Below are positions 32,137-44,362 of a DNA stretch of 56,588 nucleotides, one piece after another (position 1 is the stretch's first letter; each line of letters opens with the position of its first letter). The stretch covers positions 1 through 56,588 of the forward strand of contig NZ_RBAL01000030.1 of the NCBI RefSeq assembly GCF_003626535.1. The letters run 5' to 3'. The notes under the pieces are model-generated. The model did not search any database. It worked only from the letters and a program-made list of their open reading frames with translations, and had not been told where the DNA came from. This DNA comes from Streptomyces hoynatensis. Its GTDB lineage: Bacteria; Actinomycetota; Actinomycetes; Streptomycetales; Streptomycetaceae. Both the position numbers and the translations under genes were made by a program.

Positions 32137-32763
32137 TCAGCGGCGGCCGAGGCGGTGCAGGAGGCGGCCGAGTGGGGGGAGGAAGAGGCTGGTCAGGGCG
32201 GCGGCGAAGAGCCAGCCGGCGAGGACGTCGGTGGGCCAGTGCACCCCCAGGTAGACCCGGCTGGCGCCGACCGCGAGGACCCACAGGGCGGGAAGGCCGA
32301 GGGCCAGCGGCCGCGGGGCGTGGCGGAGCAACAGGGCCGCCACGCCGATGGCGACCAGGGCGGAGGTGGCGGCGTGGCCCGAGGGCAGGGCCGGGTAGTG
32401 GACGTGGATGGCCCAGTCGGCGGCCGGGGGGCGGGGCCGGTCCACGGCCTTGACGAGGAGCAGGCGCAGGAACTGCGCCGCGAGCAGCGCGGCCACCGCG
32501 GCCAGCGCGCCCGGCAGATACGTGCCGCGGGCCGCCGCCGCGCCGGCGAGCGCGGCCAGGGCGAGGGCCGGCCATCCGCTGCCGCTGGCGGTGATGATCT
32601 CGAAGGTCCTGGTCAGCGCCCCCGTCCTGTGGTCGAGAGACCAGTCGTGGAGCGCGGTGTCCACGGGGAAGGGGGCGCCGTCGCGCGCCGCCACGGCCAG
32701 GATCAGGGCCGCCAGCAGCAGCGTGCTCAGGGTCGCGGTCGCGAGCGCTCGGCGCGAGGGCAT
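32137..32763 (-). CDS. PAP2-family membrane phosphatase
   Basis: A 208-residue integral membrane enzyme with about six helices. The phosphatase motifs are KAVDRPRP (about 109-116), ALPSGHAATSA (about 130-140) and SRVYLGVHWPTDVLAG (about 170-185), which carry the catalytic histidines and arginines. These proteins hydrolyse lipid phosphates such as undecaprenyl pyrophosphate or phosphatidate; the substrate here is unknown. The start is ATG at 32763 near the top of a signal-like hydrophobic segment, TLSTLLLAALILAVA. It lies downstream of the secreted amidase on the same strand, separated by 95 bases. Confidence 0.92.
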   Translation of the reverse strand: MPSRRALATATLSTLLLAALILAVAARDGAPFPVDTALHDWSLDHRTGALTRTFEIITASGSGWPALALAALAGAAAARGTYLPGALAAVAALLAAQFLRLLLVKAVDRPRPPAADWAIHVHYPALPSGHAATSALVAIGVAALLLRHAPRPLALGLPALWVLAVGASRVYLGVHWPTDVLAGWLFAAALTSLFLPPLGRLLHRLGRR

Positions 32764-32858
32764 GGACCCGGATCGTACGGGGTCGCTCCGGCGCCCGTCC
32801 CAGGGTGCGGCGCGCCGGCGCTCTCCGTTCTCCGCGGGTGCGCCGGCGCGCCGGGTGG

Positions 32859-34895
32859 TCAGTGCGCCGACCAGTGCACGCGCACCTCGTCCGCCTTGAC
32901 GTAGGCGATGCGGTGGCCGAGCTGGATCTGGTAGTACGGCTCGCCGCTCACCACCCGGTGGCCCGCCGGGTCGAAGGTGACGGCGTAGTAGTACTCGCTG
33001 TCCGTGCGCAGGCCGAGGACGTACTCCTGGTCGGCCGGGATCTCGTAGCCGAGCGGCACCACCGACTGGACGGGCACGTCCTCGGGGTACGCCGCCGCCT
33101 CCGGGTACGCGCGGCCGTAGACGGGGATGGTGTCCTGGCCCTCGCGCCCGGTGACGACGAGGCCCTGGGCGTTCAGGGCGGTGGGGGCGTCGGCCGGGTT
33201 GTGGAACCACGCCTCCTGCCCGAGGTACCAGATCGCGGTCCAGTCGCCCTGCCGGTCGGCCACCGCGAACTGCTGGCCCGCCGAGGCGCGCGCCCCGCCG
33301 TCGTTGACCCCGGGGGTGGCGGGGCCGCCGGGGTGGGTGATCGGGTCGGCGACCAGCGGCGCGTCCTCGCTGGGCGCGGTGTGCAGCCGGACGGCGGAAG
33401 AGCCGTGCGGGGCACAGGGGTTGCCGCTGCCCGCCGCGTCGCAGTCGGTGAACTCCGGGGTGTTCGTGTCGTAGTCGGGGGCGATGGTGACCAGGCCCCC
33501 GTGCCGGCCCGCGGTGGCGTGGAAGGGCGCGCCGAGCAGCTCGAAGTAGTGCGACCAGTCCCAGTAGGGGCCGGGGTCGGTGTGCATGCCGGGGACCGTG
33601 CTGTCGGTGGGGCCGACTACGTTGTCGTGGCCCAGGATGTGCTGCCGGTCCAGCGGGATGTCGTACTTCCGGGCCAGGTAGCCGACCAGCCGGGCCGAGG
33701 CGCGGTACATCGCCTCCGTGTACCAGGCGTCGGGGTCGGTGAGGAAGCCCTCGTGCTCCACGCCGATCGACTTGGCGTTGACGTACCAGTTGCCCGCGTG
33801 CCAGCCGACGTCCTTGGTGGCCACGTGCTGGGCGATCTCGCCGTCGGTGGAGCGCAGGCTGTAGTGCCAGGCGAGGTACGTCGGGTCCTGCACGAGGTCG
33901 AGGGTCGTCTGCCAGTCCGCCTCGGTGTCGTGGATGACGATGTAGTCCACGTCCTGGGCGCCGGGGCGGTCGGCCAGGTCGTAGTTGCCGTAGTCCCCGT
34001 CGCCCAGCTCCTGGTAGGGGGCGGGCACCCAGGCGCAGGAGACGTTGCGGGGGCACTCGACGTGCGGGTCGCGCTCCTCGTGCGGGAGGCCGAGCGCCCG
34101 GGCCGTCGCGGTCCTCGGGGTGACGGAGCGGGCCGTCAGCTCCACCCGCTGGCCCTCGTCGGTGACGCGGGAGGCGCCCTCGTTGATGAGGTCGTAGACG
34201 TCGTCGGCGAACAGTTCGGCGGCCTCCTGGGTCCGCGCGCCCGCGTACGCGGCGACCGCGCCGTACCAGTCGGCCGGGTCCTCGCTCGCCGGTGCACCGA
34301 GCGCGCGCTGGGCCGCGGCGAGCAGGGCCGCGCCGCCGGCCACGTTCGCCGCGGCGCTGGTGCGCAGGCGGGAGGCGGGCAGCCCGGTGAGTTCCGCCGC
34401 ACGCTCCAGGGTCTGGGCCCCGGCGGCGGCCGGAACGGCGGCGGCGTCCTCGGCCGCGGCGGCGGTCGCCGCGGCCGGGCTCTGGGCGCCGCCCGCGGTC
34501 CGGTCCTCCAGCCTGAGGGGGCGGGCGTCGTCGCCGCGCGGGTCCTCCGCGCCGTCGGTGTGGTGGCCGCCCGAGGCGGCGAGCGCCGCGGCCGCGTCCG
34601 TCAGGTGCATCGGGCCGTAACCGCCCGAGACGCTGGGCGCGCCCCGGTGGCCGTCCCAGCGTGACTCCAGGTAGGAGACGCCGAGCAGCACGCTCTGTGG
34701 CACGCCGTACTCCCGCGCCGCGGCGTCGAACGCGGCCTGGAGCGCGGTGGCGCCGGTGGCGGGCGCGGTGTCGGCGGCGGCCGGCGGGCCTGCCGCCAGC
34801 AGGGGCAGGGCGAGGGCCGCCGCTGCGGCGGCGGTGACCGCGCGCGCCGCGGTCCTTCGCCGGTCTCGGGGTCCGTGTGGTGCGGGTCCTGGCAA
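32859..34895 (-). CDS. Secreted multidomain N-acetylmuramoyl-L-alanine amidase
   Basis: A 678-residue exported protein. A signal peptide with an alanine-rich core (about 17-40, ending PPAAADTAP) is followed by a transglycosylase/SLT-like helical region (about 45-90, GVSYLESRWDGHRGAPS) and an Ala-rich linker. An Amidase_2 domain spans about 310-480 with the zinc-site pieces YIVIHDTEAD, WHYSLRSTDG, SIGVEHEGF and ILGHDNVVGPT. A C-terminal SH3-like or wall-binding part (about 550-678) repeats a WxAI/WY pattern. It likely remodels peptidoglycan. The PAP2 gene follows. Domain borders are by eye. Confidence 0.88.
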   Translation of the reverse strand: MPGPAPHGPRDRRRTAARAVTAAAAAALALPLLAAGPPAAADTAPATGATALQAAFDAAAREYGVPQSVLLGVSYLESRWDGHRGAPSVSGGYGPMHLTDAAAALAASGGHHTDGAEDPRGDDARPLRLEDRTAGGAQSPAAATAAAAEDAAAVPAAAGAQTLERAAELTGLPASRLRTSAAANVAGGAALLAAAQRALGAPASEDPADWYGAVAAYAGARTQEAAELFADDVYDLINEGASRVTDEGQRVELTARSVTPRTATARALGLPHEERDPHVECPRNVSCAWVPAPYQELGDGDYGNYDLADRPGAQDVDYIVIHDTEADWQTTLDLVQDPTYLAWHYSLRSTDGEIAQHVATKDVGWHAGNWYVNAKSIGVEHEGFLTDPDAWYTEAMYRASARLVGYLARKYDIPLDRQHILGHDNVVGPTDSTVPGMHTDPGPYWDWSHYFELLGAPFHATAGRHGGLVTIAPDYDTNTPEFTDCDAAGSGNPCAPHGSSAVRLHTAPSEDAPLVADPITHPGGPATPGVNDGGARASAGQQFAVADRQGDWTAIWYLGQEAWFHNPADAPTALNAQGLVVTGREGQDTIPVYGRAYPEAAAYPEDVPVQSVVPLGYEIPADQEYVLGLRTDSEYYYAVTFDPAGHRVVSGEPYYQIQLGHRIAYVKADEVRVHWSAH

Positions 34896-35182
34896 GGCGG
34901 CCTCCGGTGGCTGGGTTCGCCGTAGGACAGGTGAGCATGAGCATGATCGCCACCCGCTGTGGCGTCAATGCACCGTGAATACCCGGAAGTTACCCGTGTG
35001 GCGCGCGTTGATGGCCTTTCGGGCGCGGCGAGTCCTCCGCCTGCGGCGCGGCACTGGTCGAGACCGTTGCCCTGCGGGGATTTTTGCCCGATCTTTACCC
35101 CGGCTCATTCTCCTGCCCGGCGGCGCACCCGATCGGATGACCCGAAGTGGACAGGCCGGGCGGGGACTTCGAGGGTGTCCCC

Positions 35183-35977
35183 ATGCGTTCCGTGCCCCGT
35201 CTGACGCTTCCGCTCCTGGTCACCGTCGTCTCCCTGCTCGGCCTGACCGCGCCGCCCGCCGCGGCCGAGGCCGAACCCTGGTCGCAGGGCACGGTCCGCA
35301 CGGTCGGGAAACTGATCTGGGAGACGCAGGACGGGCGGCTCGGCCTGTGTTCCGGCGCGGTGGTGGACGCCCCGAACGGCAGCGTCGTCGCCACCGCGGC
35401 CCACTGCGTGCGCTCCCGGGAGAGTGCGCAGCCGCCGGGGGAGCTGTGGTTCGTCCCCGCCTACGACCACGGCCGGGACACCTACCGCACCGACGGCTGG
35501 CGGGTGCGTTCCCTGCACACGCCCGCGGGCTGGGACGTCACGCGGGAGACCGTGGCGATCCTGCACCACGACTACGCGTTCCTCACCCTGGAACGGCGGG
35601 ACGGCCGCACCGTCGAGGAGGTCTACGGGGCCAACCGGGCGGCCTTCGAGCCGGTTCGGGAGGACCGGGAGGTGGCGGTGCTCGGCTACCCCGCGGCCGC
35701 CCCCTACGACGGGGAGACGCTGCGGTACTGCCGCGGCACGACCGACGTGCTGCGGGAGGGCGAGGCGCAGGACCCGAACCTCGGCGGGCTCCTGCTCCCC
35801 GGCTGCGACCTGACGGCGGGGGCGAGCGGCGGCCCCTGGCTCCAGGACTACGACCCGGCCAGTCAGTCCGGCACGCTGGTCGCCGTCGTCTCGGTCGGCA
35901 GCGGCCGGGGCGACATCGTCGGCCGCCCCTTCCCCGCCGAGGCCCGCGACCTGCTGGCGGCCGCGGGCGCCGCCTGA
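35183..35977 (+). CDS. Secreted trypsin-like serine peptidase
   Basis: A 264-residue exported protease-like protein. A signal peptide (about 1-28, LPLLVTVVSLLGLTAPPAAA) is followed by an S1-type fold. The catalytic triad is visible as TAAHCV (His), HDYAFLTLE (Asp) and TAGASGGPW (Ser). Cysteine pairs flank the active site. This group is common among streptomycete extracellular trypsin-like peptidases. ATG at 35183 was chosen because it starts the signal peptide after GAGGGTG; an upstream in-frame GTG would add 12 residues without a signal-like pattern. It is monocistronic. The substrate is unknown. Confidence 0.88.
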   Translation: MRSVPRLTLPLLVTVVSLLGLTAPPAAAEAEPWSQGTVRTVGKLIWETQDGRLGLCSGAVVDAPNGSVVATAAHCVRSRESAQPPGELWFVPAYDHGRDTYRTDGWRVRSLHTPAGWDVTRETVAILHHDYAFLTLERRDGRTVEEVYGANRAAFEPVREDREVAVLGYPAAAPYDGETLRYCRGTTDVLREGEAQDPNLGGLLLPGCDLTAGASGGPWLQDYDPASQSGTLVAVVSVGSGRGDIVGRPFPAEARDLLAAAGAA

Positions 35978-36126
35978 ACGCCCGCCCCGGGGCCGGGCCC
36001 GCCCGCGGCGACCGGCGCCGGCGGCCCGGCGGCGGCGGCGGCCCGGCGCCGGCGGCCCGGCGGTGGCCGGATGGCGGCGCCCGGGCCCCAGGGCGGGCCG
36101 CCGTGACGGGCCAGGCGGGCCCGGGG

Positions 36127-36693
36127 CTACAGGAACTCGGCGGTGTCCAGGTCGAAGGCGAAGGGCTCGGGGAGGGGGACGGGCTCGCCGAAGGCGACGG
36201 TGAAACGCCCCTTGTAGTCCTCGCCGGCCGGCACGCTGTGGAGCGTGAGCGTGGACCGGCCGCGGTCGGCGAGCAGGTACAGCGGAATGCCGGAGAGGGA
36301 GTAGAGGCGCCTCTTGACCGTCTCGTCGCGGTCGGGGCGCCCGCTGGTCACCTCCACCACCATGGCGACCCCGTCGGGCTCCATCCAGGAGGGGGCGCCC
36401 CGGAACAGGCGCGACGCGTGGGGGACGAAGGTGATGTCGGGGATGACGTGGTCGCCCTCGGCGAGCAGCAACCCCTTGTTGCCCGAAAACGCCATGCGCG
36501 TCGCCGAGTTCGCCACCACCTGGGCGATGACCCGGTACACGAGGTCCTCGTGGTCTCCGTCCGGCGGCGGGCTCACGTGGATCTCCCCCTCGATCAGCTC
36601 GGCCCGGTACCCGTCCGGGAGCTCCAGGCCCAGGAAGGTGTCGAGGAGGTGCGTCCCCCGGTGCAGGGGGTCGTGGGCGGCCATGACCGTCAT
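36127..36693 (-). CDS. Uma2-family (DUF820) putative restriction-endonuclease-fold protein, copy 1
   Basis: A 188-residue protein with the Uma2 layout: AELIEGEIHVSPPPDGDHED (about 30-49), VIPDITFVP and the PD-(D/E)xK-like core MVVEVTSGRPDRDETVKRRLY with GIPLYLLAD. The acidic residues and lysine suggest a nuclease-type metal site, although Uma2 proteins have no firmly known role. The last 15 residues, LPEPFAFDLDTAEFL, are identical in all three neighbouring copies. It is the most diverged of the three. All three genes point the same way with near-identical spacers. Confidence 0.9.
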   Translation of the reverse strand: MTVMAAHDPLHRGTHLLDTFLGLELPDGYRAELIEGEIHVSPPPDGDHEDLVYRVIAQVVANSATRMAFSGNKGLLLAEGDHVIPDITFVPHASRLFRGAPSWMEPDGVAMVVEVTSGRPDRDETVKRRLYSLSGIPLYLLADRGRSTLTLHSVPAGEDYKGRFTVAFGEPVPLPEPFAFDLDTAEFL

Positions 36694-36804
36694 GGTGCCT
36701 CCTCTCCGCTCCGGCGGCCAGTGTCGCCCGGAGGCGGCGAGGGGCGGGCGGAAAGGGCGGTCCGCTTCACCCGAAAGGGCGGCGCGGGAGCCGCGGGCCC
36801 CGGG

Positions 36805-37389
36805 CTACAGGAACTCGGCGGTGTCCAGGTCGAAGGCGAAGGGCTCGGGGAGGGGGACGGGTTTGCCGGTGGGGGTGGTGGTGTGGGCCCGGTAGTCGGC
36901 GTTCGACGGCTCGCTGAACAGGGTGACCGCCGACTCCTCCCGATCGATCAGGAGGTAGAGGGGGATGGCGCCGCGGGCGTAGCAGCGGCGCTTGGCGACC
37001 CGGTCGCGCTCCGCACGGCTGCTGGTCACCTCGACGACCATGGCCACCCCGTCCGGGGGCATCCACGACCCGGCGTGAGCGAAGAGGCGGGCCTGCAGCG
37101 GGGCGAAGACGAGGTCGGCAATGACGCGATTGCGCGGGCAGCCCTCCCCCGCCGGGAGCAGGAGCCCCGAGTTGCCGGACTGCTGCATGGCGACCCGCGA
37201 GTGGGCGTACACCTGGCGGACGACGAGGTCGATGGTGTCCTGGTGGCCGCCGTCCGGCGGTGGGGTCACGACGATCTCCCCCTCGATCAGCTCGGCCCTG
37301 AAGCCTTCCGGGGTGCTCAGGGCGAGGAATCCCTCTTCGAGGAGGTCGGCCTGCGAGGGCAGCCGTCCGTGGGTGGCCATGACCGTCAT
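36805..37389 (-). CDS. Uma2-family protein, copy 2
   Basis: A 194-residue paralogue. Residues 1-47 (MTVMATHGRLPSQADLLEE then AELIEGEIVVTPPPDGGH) are nearly identical to copy 3. The middle (about 48-110) differs, and the core VVEVTSSRAERDRVAKRRCY and the C-terminus are again near-identical. This mosaic points to tandem duplication with gene conversion of the flanks and diversification of the centre. The PD-(D/E)xK-like acidic/lysine residues are retained, so the protein is probably functional. The AGGAGGCACC ribosome site is the same in all copies. Confidence 0.9.
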   Translation of the reverse strand: MTVMATHGRLPSQADLLEEGFLALSTPEGFRAELIEGEIVVTPPPDGGHQDTIDLVVRQVYAHSRVAMQQSGNSGLLLPAGEGCPRNRVIADLVFAPLQARLFAHAGSWMPPDGVAMVVEVTSSRAERDRVAKRRCYARGAIPLYLLIDREESAVTLFSEPSNADYRAHTTTPTGKPVPLPEPFAFDLDTAEFL

Positions 37390-37500
37390 GGTGCCTCCTC
37401 TCCGCTCCGGCGGCCAGTGTCGCCCGGGGGCGGCGAGGAGCGGGCGGGAAAGGCGATCCGCTTCACCCGAAAGGGCGGCGCGGGAGCCGCGGGCCCGGGG

Positions 37501-38085
37501 CTACAGGAACTCGGCGGTGTCCAGGTCGAAGGCGAAGGGCTCGGGGAGGGGGAGCGGCTTACCGAACTCCGCGCTGTGGCTGTGTGCGTAATCCTTGCCG
37601 GCGGGCTCGCTGAGCAGGGTGGCCCTGCGGTGTTCCCGGTCGATCAGGAGGTAGAGGGGGATGGCGCCGCGGGCGTAGCAGCGGCGCTTGGCGACCCGGT
37701 CGCGCTCCGCGCGGCTGCTGGTGACCTCGACGACCATGGCGACCCCTGCCGGGTCCATCCAGGGAGGGGCCGCGCGGAAGAGGTCGAGGGGGCGGGGGGC
37801 GAAGGTGGCATCAGGGATGACGCGGCTTCCCGGCCACGTCTCACCCCCTGGCAGCAGCAGGCCCTTGTGCCCGGACACGTCCATGTCGGTGCCTGCCTGC
37901 CGTACGACCTGGCGAATGACGGCGCTCAGGCAGCTCTCGTGGCCGCCGTCCGGCGGTGGGCTCACGACGATCTCCCCCTCGATCAGCTCGGCCCTGAAGC
38001 CTTCCGGGGTGCTCAGGGCGAGGAATCCCTCTTCGAGGAGGTCGGCCTGCGAGGGCAGCCGTCCGTGGGTGGCCATGACCGTCAT
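37501..38085 (-). CDS. Uma2-family protein, copy 3
   Basis: A 194-residue paralogue, almost the same as copy 2 over the first 47 residues and over the core (VVEVTSSRAERDRVAKRRCY, GAIPLYLLIDRE), but with a different central segment (SCLSAVIRQVVRQAGTDMDV, then FAPRPLDLFRAAPPW). It is the first gene of the array in transcription order and diverges from clpB, whose HspR operator lies within the shared 175-base gap. Array expression could therefore be influenced by heat shock; that is inference only. Confidence 0.9.
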   Translation of the reverse strand: MTVMATHGRLPSQADLLEEGFLALSTPEGFRAELIEGEIVVSPPPDGGHESCLSAVIRQVVRQAGTDMDVSGHKGLLLPGGETWPGSRVIPDATFAPRPLDLFRAAPPWMDPAGVAMVVEVTSSRAERDRVAKRRCYARGAIPLYLLIDREHRRATLLSEPAGKDYAHSHSAEFGKPLPLPEPFAFDLDTAEFL

Positions 38086-38174
38086 GGTGCCTCCTCTCCG
38101 CTCCGGCGGCCAGTGTCGCCCGGGGGCGGCGAGGGGCGGGCGGGAAAGGCGATCATCTTCACTCGTACGAGCTG

Positions 38175-38195
38175 GTTGAGTGGAATAGACTCAAC
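38175..38195. promoter_or_regulatory. HAIR operator (HspR site) upstream of clpB
   Basis: GTTGAGT-GGAATAG-ACTCAAC is a perfect inverted repeat matching the HAIR core TTGAGT-N7-ACTCAA, 66 bases before clpB. It places clpB in the HspR regulon with the dnaK operon in the same window. Confidence 0.9.
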
Positions 38196-38205
38196 TTATC
38201 GCACG

Positions 38206-38233
38206 TTGGGCATGGCAGCCCGTACGGTAGAAG
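38206..38233 (+). promoter_or_regulatory. Possible clpB promoter
   Basis: TTGGGC (38206-38211) and TAGAAG (38228-38233) are 16 bases apart, just downstream of the HAIR site and 27 bases before the start codon. The match to the vegetative consensus is moderate. Confidence 0.4.
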
Positions 38234-38260
38234 ATCACAGGTTACGGAGGAGTACCGCCC

Positions 38261-40870
<2,610 letters not shown>

Positions 40871-40917
40871 TGGGGGAGGATGGACGCGCCCCGAAGCCGT
40901 ACGAAGGGACGAAACCC

Positions 40918-41616
40918 GTGTCCGTCGACCCGTCCGCAATTCCGAATTTCGGGGGTCAGCCACGTGGCGGCCCCGACGGCCGGCAGCCAGGCGGCCCGCA
41001 GCAGGGCCAGCCGCAGCAGGGCCAGCCGCAGCAGGGCCGGCGGCCGACCGCGCCGATCCTGCCGAACCAGGAGCTGGTGAAGCAGCTGCTGGAGCGGATG
41101 AAGCTGAAGTACGTGGTCGACAAGCAGGGCGACCTGGTCGCCCCGTGGAAGTCGTTCCGCACCTACATCATGTTCCGCGGCGAGAAGCAGCAGCGGATCA
41201 TGTCGGTGCGGACCTTCTACGACCGGCCGTACACGCTCGATGACAAGCCCCGGCTGCTGGAGAGCGTGGACGAGTGGCACCACACCACCCTGTGGCCCAA
41301 GGTCTACACGCACACCAACGACGAGGGCACCGTCCGCCTGATCGGCGAGGCGCAGATGCTGATCGGAGTCGGCGTCGGCTTCGATCACTTCGTGTCGAGC
41401 CTGGTCAGCTGGGTGCGTGCCGCGGTCGAGTTCGACAAGTGGCTGGTGGACCGGCTGGGGCTTGAGAAAGACCTGGAGACAAGCGGGGAGACAAGCGGGG
41501 AGACGAGCGGCGAGGCGAACGGCGAGCCGGGCGGGGAGACCAACGGCGAGAACGGCCCGCTCCCGGAGGCCGGCGCCGACGGCGAGCCCGGCGCGGGCCC
41601 GGGGGAGGGCGCGTGA
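40918..41616 (+). CDS. YbjN domain protein with repetitive acidic tail
   Basis: A 232-residue cytoplasmic protein. GTG at 40918, preceded by AAGGGAC, gives the N-terminus VSVDPSAIPNFGGQP that I recall for Streptomyces orthologues; an ATG overlapping the clpB stop is less likely. After QQGQPQQG repeats comes the YbjN domain (about 45-185; YVVDKQGDLVAPWKSFRTY, SVRTFYDRPYTLDDKPRLLE). YbjN-like proteins resemble type III secretion chaperones and are thought to modulate stress or motility. The last 45 residues repeat TSGE/NGE units. The next gene overlaps by 4 bases (GTGA). Confidence 0.85.
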   Translation: MSVDPSAIPNFGGQPRGGPDGRQPGGPQQGQPQQGQPQQGRRPTAPILPNQELVKQLLERMKLKYVVDKQGDLVAPWKSFRTYIMFRGEKQQRIMSVRTFYDRPYTLDDKPRLLESVDEWHHTTLWPKVYTHTNDEGTVRLIGEAQMLIGVGVGFDHFVSSLVSWVRAAVEFDKWLVDRLGLEKDLETSGETSGETSGEANGEPGGETNGENGPLPEAGADGEPGAGPGEGA

Positions 41617-41903
41617 TCGTCGCCTTCTCCGTGACCCCGATCGGCGCGGGGGAGGACGTCGCCGAGGAGGTGGCCGAGGCCGTCCGGGTGGTGCGCGAAA
41701 GCGGCCTGCCCCACCGCACCGACGCCATGTTCACCTCGATCGAGGGGGAGTGGGACGAGGTGATGGCGGTCGTGAAGCGGGCCGTGGAGGCCGTCTCGGC
41801 CCGCTCCCACCGGGTCAGCCTGGTCCTCAAGGCCGACGTGCGCCCCGGCGTCACGGACGGCCTGACCAGGAAGGTCGCCCGGATCGAGGAACTGCTCGGC
41901 TGA
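41613..41903 (+). CDS. MTH1187-family thiamine-binding protein
   Basis: A 96-residue ferredoxin-like protein of the MTH1187/YkoF-like family. MIVAFSVTPIGAGEDVAEEV at the start, then a central THxxxT-like segment (RTDAMFTSIEGEWDEVMAVV) and VSLVLKADVRPG near the end. Relatives bind thiamine or hydroxymethylpyrimidine. No transporter for thiamine lies beside it, so the partner is unknown. The start overlaps the YbjN stop, indicating coupling. A convergent hairpin terminator follows 22 bases after the stop. Confidence 0.88.
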   Translation: MIVAFSVTPIGAGEDVAEEVAEAVRVVRESGLPHRTDAMFTSIEGEWDEVMAVVKRAVEAVSARSHRVSLVLKADVRPGVTDGLTRKVARIEELLG

Positions 41904-41925
41904 CGCCGGGCGCCCCGGCGCACGA

Positions 41926-41962
41926 GGGCCGCCGCACCCGCCACCTGCGGGGACGGCGGCCC
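41926..41962. terminator. Bidirectional terminator between thiamine-binding and ABC genes
   Basis: GGGCCGCCG (41926-41934) and CGGCGGCCC (41954-41962) form a perfect 9-bp stem in the gap between converging genes. There is no T tract. Confidence 0.65.
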
Positions 41963-42005
41963 CTGCGCTGTCCGGGGGGCCTCCCGGAACGCCCCTGGCG
42001 GGGGC

Positions 42006-43216
<1,211 letters not shown>

Positions 43217-43220
<4 letters not shown>

Positions 43221-44362
43221 CGTTCCTCCTCGGGGACCCGGAAGAACGCCGTGGCGTCCTCCGCTTCTGCCAGTCGGTCGCTGTGGTGGCAGGCGGCCAG
43301 GTGGTCGTCGCCCTTCTCGGCCAGTTCGGGCTCGCGCTCCCGGCAGACGTCCGTCGCCAGCGGGCAGCGCGGCGAGAACGGGCAGCCGCTGGGCAGGTTG
43401 ATCAGCGAGGGCGGCGTGCCCGCGATGGGCCGCAGCCGCCCGTCCCGCTCGCCCTCCAGCGAGGGGATGGAGCCGAGCAGGCCCGCGGTGTACGGCATGC
43501 GCGGGGTGTAGAAGACCTGGTCGGTCTCGCCCACCTCCACCGGCTTCCCCGCGTACATGACCAGCGTGCGGTGGGCCATGCCGGCGATCACCCCGAGGTC
43601 GTGCGTGATCAGCACGATCGCGGCGTTCACCGCGTCCTTGACCTCAAGGAGCTTCTCCAGGATCTGGGCCTGGACGGTCACGTCGAGGGCCGTGGTCGGC
43701 TCGTCGGCGATGATGACGTCCGGGTCGTTGATGATCGCCATCGCGATCATCACGCGCTGCCGCATGCCGCCGGAGAACTCGTGCGGGTACGCGCGCAGCC
43801 GCCGCTCGGCCTGCGGGATGCCGACGAGGTCGAGCATCTCCTTCGCCCGGGCCATGGCCTGCTTGCGCGGCACCAGGTGGTGGGCCAGGACCGCCTCGCT
43901 GAGCTGGTCGCCCACGCTGCGCACCGGGTTCAGCGAGGTCATCGGGTCCTGGAAGATCATCGCGATGTTCCGGCCGCGCAGCGCCCGCTGCTCCTTGGGG
44001 CGCAGCTTCAGCAGGTCGCGACCGCGGTAGCGGATGCTGCCGCGGACCCTGGCGTTCTTCGGCAGCAGGCCCATGACGGCCATGGAGGAGACCGACTTGC
44101 CCGAGCCGGACTCGCCGACGATGCCGAGCACCTCGCGGGCGTGCAGCGTGTAGTCGACGCCGCGCACGGCCTTCACCAGGCCGTCGTCCGTGGGGAACTC
44201 CACGGTGAGGTCCTCCACGACGAGGATCTCCTCGTCCGAGGGGGGCTGGGAGTCGGCCAGGGTGCGGCCCGCGTGCACCTCTTCTTCCGCCTCGATGATC
44301 GACGCGTCCGTGGGCACGTCGGGCGCCGTGGGCGTGTTCGCGGGGGGAGTCAGGGAGGTCAT
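43217..44362 (-). CDS. Oligopeptide ABC transporter ATP-binding protein (OppD/DppD-type)
   Basis: A 381-residue ATPase with Walker A GESGSGKS (about 83-90), signature FSGGMRQRV, Walker B VIIADEPTTALD and the C-terminal oligopeptide-transporter motif LPSGCPFSPRCPLATDVC. A 48-residue N-terminal extension of Thr/Pro/Glu-rich sequence precedes the domain. It pairs with the OppF-type ATPase. It overlaps the upstream permease gene by a single base and the downstream ATPase gene by four, so the operon is tightly coupled. Confidence 0.95.

Larger units (their letters stand above)
36127..38152 (-). repeat. Tandem triplication: three Uma2 genes with near-identical spacers
   Basis: Each gene ends in the same coding sequence for LPEPFAFDLDTAEFL and starts with MTVMA. 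Each is preceded on its strand by the same spacer, which begins CATGGTGCCTCCTCTCCGCT in plus orientation at 36691, 37387 and 38083 and continues through CGGCCAGTGTCGCCCGG. The first two full spacers are both 111 bases long. The third diverges where the clpB promoter region begins. The unit length is about 0.7 kb. Confidence 0.92.

Noticed and set aside
35978..36126. GGCGGCCCGG microrepeats after the protease gene as a regulatory array
   Set aside because: They are irregular GC-rich filler with no fixed period and no dyad beyond what such composition gives by chance.
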